Origin: Deltaproteobacteria bacterium
GTDB taxonomy: Bacteria > Desulfobacterota > Syntrophia > Syntrophales > UBA2210
Direction of reading: 5' to 3'
DNA length: 9,873 nt
Assembly (NCBI GenBank): GCA_030603465.1
Contig: JAUVXT010000088.1
Span: 1 to 9,873, forward strand
Both the position numbers and the translations under genes were made by a program. Positions 7,631 through 9,873 of the stretch are shown here, piece after piece. The stretch's first letter is position 1; every line of letters begins with the position of its first letter. A model generated the notes under the pieces. The model was not told the origin of the DNA. It ran no database searches and was given only the letters and a program-made list of their open reading frames with translations.

Positions 7631-7654
7631 TTCCCCGCAACTTGTTGCGGGGAG
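7631..7654. repeat. CTTG-loop palindrome, copy 2 (REP-like)
   Basis: An 8-bp perfect stem CCCCGCAA/TTGCGGGG closes on loop CTTG (7641-7644) and is extended outward by one A-T and one G-T pair. It lies 15 nt before the preferred truA ATG, and its 3' arm carries GGGGAG, the nearest candidate ribosome binding site. Its outer six pairs and loop are shared with the palindrome at 7566-7585. Confidence 0.75.
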
Positions 7655-7669
7655 CTTCAATCATCTGAC

Positions 7670-8407
7670 ATGAGAAACCTGAAGATTGTTGTCGAATACG
7701 ATGGCACAAATTATCATGGCTGGCAGAGACAAACGGGTGAAATCACAATAGAGGGGGTTTTGGAAGAAAAAATAGGTACAATTACAGGGGAAAAAATAAC
7801 CATAAACGGTTCGGGAAGGACCGATGCCGGTGTGCATGCAGTAAATCAAGTGGCCAGCTTCAAGACGACCTCCGAAATCAGTGAGTCAAACCTTTTAAGG
7901 GCAATAAATAGTATGATTCCTTATGATATTGTATTAAAGGCTCTAACTGATGTAGACGAAGCATTTCACGCAAGATATGACGCAAAGAGTAAAGCATATC
8001 TATATAAAATATATAACCGACCCGTCAGATCGGCCATTTATAAAAACTACTCCTGGCATGTTCGCAGCGCGTTAGATATAGATGCCATGAGAAGAGCCGC
8101 GCTCTGTCTTAAAGGAACTCAAGATTATTCTTCCTTCTGCGCGGCAAATGGCGACTCTCAGAATAATATAAGGACAATTATGGATGTGGATTTTGCTGTT
8201 TCAGAAAGTGGGATGATTACCTTTTCCATAAAGGCTGACGGATTTCTGCGCTATATGGTAAGAAATATTATGGGAACACTTGTCGATGTGGGGAAGGGTA
8301 AAATGGATCCTGCAGTTTTTTCAGATATTTTGAAGGCCATGGATAGAACAAAGGCCGGCATTACAGCTCCTCCGCAGGGACTGTTTCTGAATGAAGTTTA
8401 TTATTGA
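7670..8407 (+). CDS. truA: tRNA pseudouridine(38-40) synthase
   Basis: Converts uridines 38-40 in the anticodon arm of many tRNAs to pseudouridine. From the ATG at 7670 the protein is 246 residues, a normal TruA length, and starts MRNLKIVVEYDGTNYHGWQ, the usual family N-terminus. The catalytic aspartate is Asp52 in GSGRTDAGVHA. FHARYDAKSKAYLYKI, DYSSFCA, FLRYMVRNIMGTLVDVG and the C-terminal APPQGLFLNEV are also family landmarks. An ATG at 7604 is in frame and has GGAGAG at a looser spacing, but it would add 22 residues translated through a CTTG palindrome and absent from the family. I therefore place the start at 7670, though its own ribosome binding site is distant (about 15 nt). It probably shares transcription with pgk. 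Confidence 0.93.
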   Translation: MRNLKIVVEYDGTNYHGWQRQTGEITIEGVLEEKIGTITGEKITINGSGRTDAGVHAVNQVASFKTTSEISESNLLRAINSMIPYDIVLKALTDVDEAFHARYDAKSKAYLYKIYNRPVRSAIYKNYSWHVRSALDIDAMRRAALCLKGTQDYSSFCAANGDSQNNIRTIMDVDFAVSESGMITFSIKADGFLRYMVRNIMGTLVDVGKGKMDPAVFSDILKAMDRTKAGITAPPQGLFLNEVYY

Positions 8408-8418
8408 CAGTCTGTAAA

Positions 8419-8460
8419 GGTTCACGGTTCAAGGTTCACGGTTCAAGGTTCACGGTTAAA
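8419..8460 (+). repeat. Six tandem heptamers upstream of the four-helix-bundle gene
   Basis: The 42 bp divide exactly into six heptamers: GGTTCAC, GGTTCAA, GGTTCAC, GGTTCAA, GGTTCAC and a degenerate GGTTAAA. They start 11 nt after the truA stop and end 5 nt before the ATG of the next gene. The same heptamer returns in inverted orientation at 8844-8861. Confidence 0.9.
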
Positions 8461-8465
8461 GAGCG

Positions 8466-8858
8466 ATGAAGATTGAACGGTTTGAAGATATTGAGGCATG
8501 GCAGCTGGCGCGCGAATTGACTCGGAATGTGTATTGTCTGACAAAGAAAGCAGGATTTGCGAGGGACTACGGATTGAAGAGACAGGTACAGGATGCTGCC
8601 GGATCATCGATGCATAATATTGCCGAAGGTTTCGATTCCGAATCGAATGCAGAATTCATCCGGTTCTTACGATACGCTAAGCGGTCTTGCACGGAAGTTC
8701 AGAGTGAACTCTATGTCGCCTTTGATGAAGAGTACATATCGCCTAACGAATTCAAAGATGTCTACGAGCAGGCCAGACGAACACGTGCTGCCATTCGTGG
8801 ATTCATTAACTATCTCAAAAAATATGAAAAGCGCAAAGCGGCCAACCGTGAACCGTGA
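8466..8858 (+). CDS. Four-helix bundle protein (S23/IVP family)
   Basis: A 130-residue protein of the four-helix bundle family first described from open reading frames within 23S rRNA intervening sequences; free-standing copies are common. Typical features are the opening FEDIEAWQLARELTRNVY, the central LKRQVQDAAGSSMHNIAEGF (about 38-57), and FIRFLRYAKRSCTEVQSELY (about 64-83). Relatives also include accessory (Avd-like) proteins of diversity-generating retroelements. No reverse transcriptase or rRNA is visible here, so the function is unknown. The gene is framed by GGTTCA-type heptamers, direct upstream and inverted downstream. Its last residues (NREP) and stop codon lie inside the downstream repeat. 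Only a weak AGAG precedes the ATG. Eleven of 14 arginine codons are CGN, against 6 of 23 in pgk, which suggests transfer from elsewhere. Confidence 0.88.
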   Translation: MKIERFEDIEAWQLARELTRNVYCLTKKAGFARDYGLKRQVQDAAGSSMHNIAEGFDSESNAEFIRFLRYAKRSCTEVQSELYVAFDEEYISPNEFKDVYEQARRTRAAIRGFINYLKKYEKRKAANREP

Positions 8859-8861
8859 ACC
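8844..8861 (-). repeat. Inverted heptamer repeat at the 3' end of the four-helix-bundle gene
   Basis: AACC followed by two GTGAACC units; on the minus strand this reads GGTTCAC GGTTCAC GGTT. It matches the upstream array at 17 of 18 positions (8433-8450 or 8419-8436), making an inverted pair around the gene. It contains the final codons and the TGA stop (8856-8858) of that gene. Confidence 0.88.
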
Positions 8862-8892
8862 AGATAACCCGAGTAGTCTCTTATAACCCTTT

Positions 8893-9678
8893 ATGAAAAA
8901 AGAAACTTCCTTGAAGGTACATGCCATTCCCAATACCGGTTTTGCAAGATCATACATCATAGTGGGGAGAGATGGGCTCGCGGCGGTTGACGTAGGAAGT
9001 AAGGGAGGTTCCGAGGACATAGAGAAGTATATCGTTGAAAGACTGGGGATGAATCTTAGAGACCTGCGCTTAATTATTGCAACACATTTCCATATCGATC
9101 ATATCGGGGGGATAGGCCATCTGATTAAGAGATGTGGTGAAGATACAGGAGTACTGTTTAATTATATGGTAAAAGACTATCTGAGCAGGGAAAGAAAGAT
9201 TTCTCTGATAAAAAACTGGTGTGTCGGCCTGACGCCCGCAACGGTTGTAAGTGTTCGTTACCTGCGAAGACTATCCCATCTTTCTTTCGGAAGTATTGCA
9301 GGCATCCCCATTCCGGTTATCAGAAATGCCGTAAATATTCCTTTAGAGAGATCGAGAATCTCATTTTTCGGAGGCGATGGAAGACGAAGATATCGACTCG
9401 GATTTGAAGAATGGGAGGTGATCGAAACGCCCGGTCATACGGAGGATTCTGTCTGTTTTTTTAATGAAGGGACCGGTGAGCTTATAAGTGGAGATTTGAT
9501 AGTAAATATATCAAAACGGGGGAGGGGAAATCTGAACCGATTTTGCTGGAGACGTGATATCATAGAAAAATCCTATGATAAGTTGTGCGGGACAATTCAG
9601 CCCTATGTAATCTATCCCGGGCATGGTGAAGTGATAAAAAACGGAAACGATATCCTTATGCGGGTTGAAAATTTCTAG
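8893..9678 (+). CDS. Metallo-beta-lactamase-fold hydrolase
   Basis: A 261-residue protein with a complete MBL-fold metal site: His65, His67, Asp69 and His70 in THFHIDH, His182 in ETPGHTEDS, Asp201 in LISGDLIVN, and His244 in YPGHGEVI. This indicates a two-metal hydrolase of the glyoxalase II-like branch, probably cytosolic since no signal peptide is seen. The substrate cannot be named. Residues about 95-165 form a basic, variable insertion between the third and fourth ligand regions, where family members differ. I see no good ribosome binding site before the ATG at 8893. A TTG seven codons in (8911) is an alternative, but its upstream sequence is no better. It may be read from the truA transcript through the repeat-flanked cassette. 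Confidence 0.87.
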   Translation: MKKETSLKVHAIPNTGFARSYIIVGRDGLAAVDVGSKGGSEDIEKYIVERLGMNLRDLRLIIATHFHIDHIGGIGHLIKRCGEDTGVLFNYMVKDYLSRERKISLIKNWCVGLTPATVVSVRYLRRLSHLSFGSIAGIPIPVIRNAVNIPLERSRISFFGGDGRRRYRLGFEEWEVIETPGHTEDSVCFFNEGTGELISGDLIVNISKRGRGNLNRFCWRRDIIEKSYDKLCGTIQPYVIYPGHGEVIKNGNDILMRVENF

Positions 9679-9750
9679 TTTGTGTGTAAGGTAGCTTAAA
9701 TAGTGTGTGCGGTTTCCCATAGGAGAGTAATATAATTAATCCAGGGTAAA
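9679..9750. other. Gap between MBL gene and IS-like left end
   Basis: No gene or terminator is evident after the MBL stop codon. The boundary of the insertion sequence presumably falls somewhere in this AT-rich stretch, before the hairpin at 9751, but the cleavage site cannot be fixed without other copies. Confidence 0.35.
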
Positions 9751-9769
9751 CCCCCGGCTCTGCCGGGGG
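9751..9769. repeat. Perfect subterminal hairpin of the IS-like end
   Basis: CCCCCGGC (9751-9758) pairs perfectly with GCCGGGGG (9762-9769) around the three-base loop TCT. No T tract follows (ACTCCC), so it is not a typical terminator for the MBL gene. It fits an IS200-type end hairpin better. Confidence 0.65.
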
Positions 9770-9805
9770 ACTCCCAGAGTTTGACATTTCCGGGATTATA
9801 TGAAA

Positions 9806-9849
9806 GCCCCTCTAAAAGTGAACCGCTCAGAATTCACAGAAAGAGAGGC
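9806..9849 (+). promoter_or_regulatory. Leader hairpin masking the ribosome binding site
   Basis: GCCCCTCT (9806-9813) pairs with AGAGAGGC (9842-9849) at 7 of 8 positions. An inner perfect GTGAA/TTCAC stem (9818-9822 with 9833-9837) stacks beyond an internal loop. The 3' arm holds AGAGAGG (9842-9848), the ribosome binding site 6 nt before the ATG at 9855. In Salmonella IS200 a comparable 5' UTR stem-loop represses transposase translation; the same role here is inference. Confidence 0.55.
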
Positions 9850-9854
9850 GTTCA

Positions 9855-9873
9855 ATGAACAATGATCAGAGTG
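9855..9873 (+). CDS. tnpA: Start of probable IS200-like transposase (partial)
   Basis: Six complete codons, MNNDQS, plus one base before the window ends. The start is supported by AGAGAGG at ideal spacing. IS200-type Y1 transposases often begin with a similar short polar stretch before their conserved H-T-x-W-N-C-K-Y-H segment, which would fall just outside the window. The identification relies mainly on the hairpins upstream. Any short ORF after a ribosome binding site would look the same over six residues. Confidence 0.45.

Larger units (their letters stand above)
9751..9873 (+). mobile_element. Left-end part of a probable IS200/IS605-family insertion sequence
   Basis: The stretch has a perfect subterminal hairpin, an untranslated leader that folds over its own ribosome binding site, and then a short ORF starting MNNDQS. 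This order (hairpin end, about 85 nt leader, tnpA) is that of IS200-type elements, which transpose as single strands and recognise hairpin ends. The true left edge is probably a little before 9751. The element continues beyond the window, so the transposase and right end are unseen. Confidence 0.5.

Noticed and set aside
8404..8432. Perfect TTGACA (8404-8409) at the truA stop as promoter for the four-helix-bundle gene
   Set aside because: The -10 position at 16-18 nt falls in the heptamer array and reads GGTTCA/GTTCAA/TTCAAG, with no TATAAT-like box.
8419..8861. CRISPR-like or diversity-generating element reading of the heptamer repeats
   Set aside because: The units are contiguous heptamers without spacers, and there is no reverse transcriptase, template/variable repeat pair or Cas gene in the window.
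8593..8886. 97-codon frame overlapping the four-helix-bundle gene
   Set aside because: Same DNA as a gene with clear family motifs in another frame; no ribosome binding site and no recognisable product.
9781..9801. TTGACA (9781-9786) and TTATAT (9796-9801) as transposase promoter
   Set aside because: The spacing is only 9 nt, far too short for a sigma70 promoter, and nothing suitable lies 16-18 nt downstream.

Overview
The window looks like chromosomal DNA from a Gram-negative anaerobe, most likely a member of the former Deltaproteobacteria (Desulfobacterota, Syntrophales-like). This rests on gene content and style: a CarD/CdnL regulator, a YacL-type PIN/TRAM protein next to ispD-ispF-gltX, a stand-alone biotin-dependent acyl-CoA carboxyltransferase, moderate G+C and heavy use of AGA/AGG arginine codons. 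The taxonomic call is inference; there is no rRNA or other marker to settle it.

Layout. Positions 1-155 hold no gene I recognise. A good sigma70-type promoter (TTGACT, 17 nt, TATATA at 156-184) drives carD (222-704) and a membrane-anchored PIN/TRAM protein (767-1807), which ends at a strong GC-rich hairpin (1812-1852). Then come ispD and ispF, overlapping by 4 bp, and gltX (together 1917-4534). IspD and IspF carry out two steps of the MEP isoprenoid pathway, and gltX charges tRNA-Glu. Convergent to them on the minus strand is an acyl-CoA carboxyltransferase (4675-6228). Divergent from that is pgk (6376-7551), with its own promoter, followed by truA (7670-8407). Two near-identical palindromes with CTTG loops sit between pgk and truA.

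The right-hand third is more accessory. A small four-helix-bundle (S23/IVP-type) gene (8466-8858) is framed by heptamer repeats (GGTTCAC/GGTTCAA) upstream and by the same heptamer inverted downstream. The downstream copy encodes the stop codon and last residues of the protein. Its arginine codon use differs from its neighbours, so the block of about 440 bp looks like an inserted cassette. It is followed by a metallo-beta-lactamase-fold hydrolase (8893-9678).

The window ends in what is probably the left end of an IS200/IS605-type insertion sequence. This comprises a perfect subterminal hairpin (9751-9769), a second imperfect hairpin whose 3' arm contains the ribosome binding site (9806-9849), and six full codons of an ORF starting at 9855.

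Most genes are ordinary housekeeping genes that are confidently recognised. The material worth a second look is the repeat-flanked four-helix-bundle cassette, the CTTG palindromes before truA, and the IS200-like 5' end with its self-masking leader.
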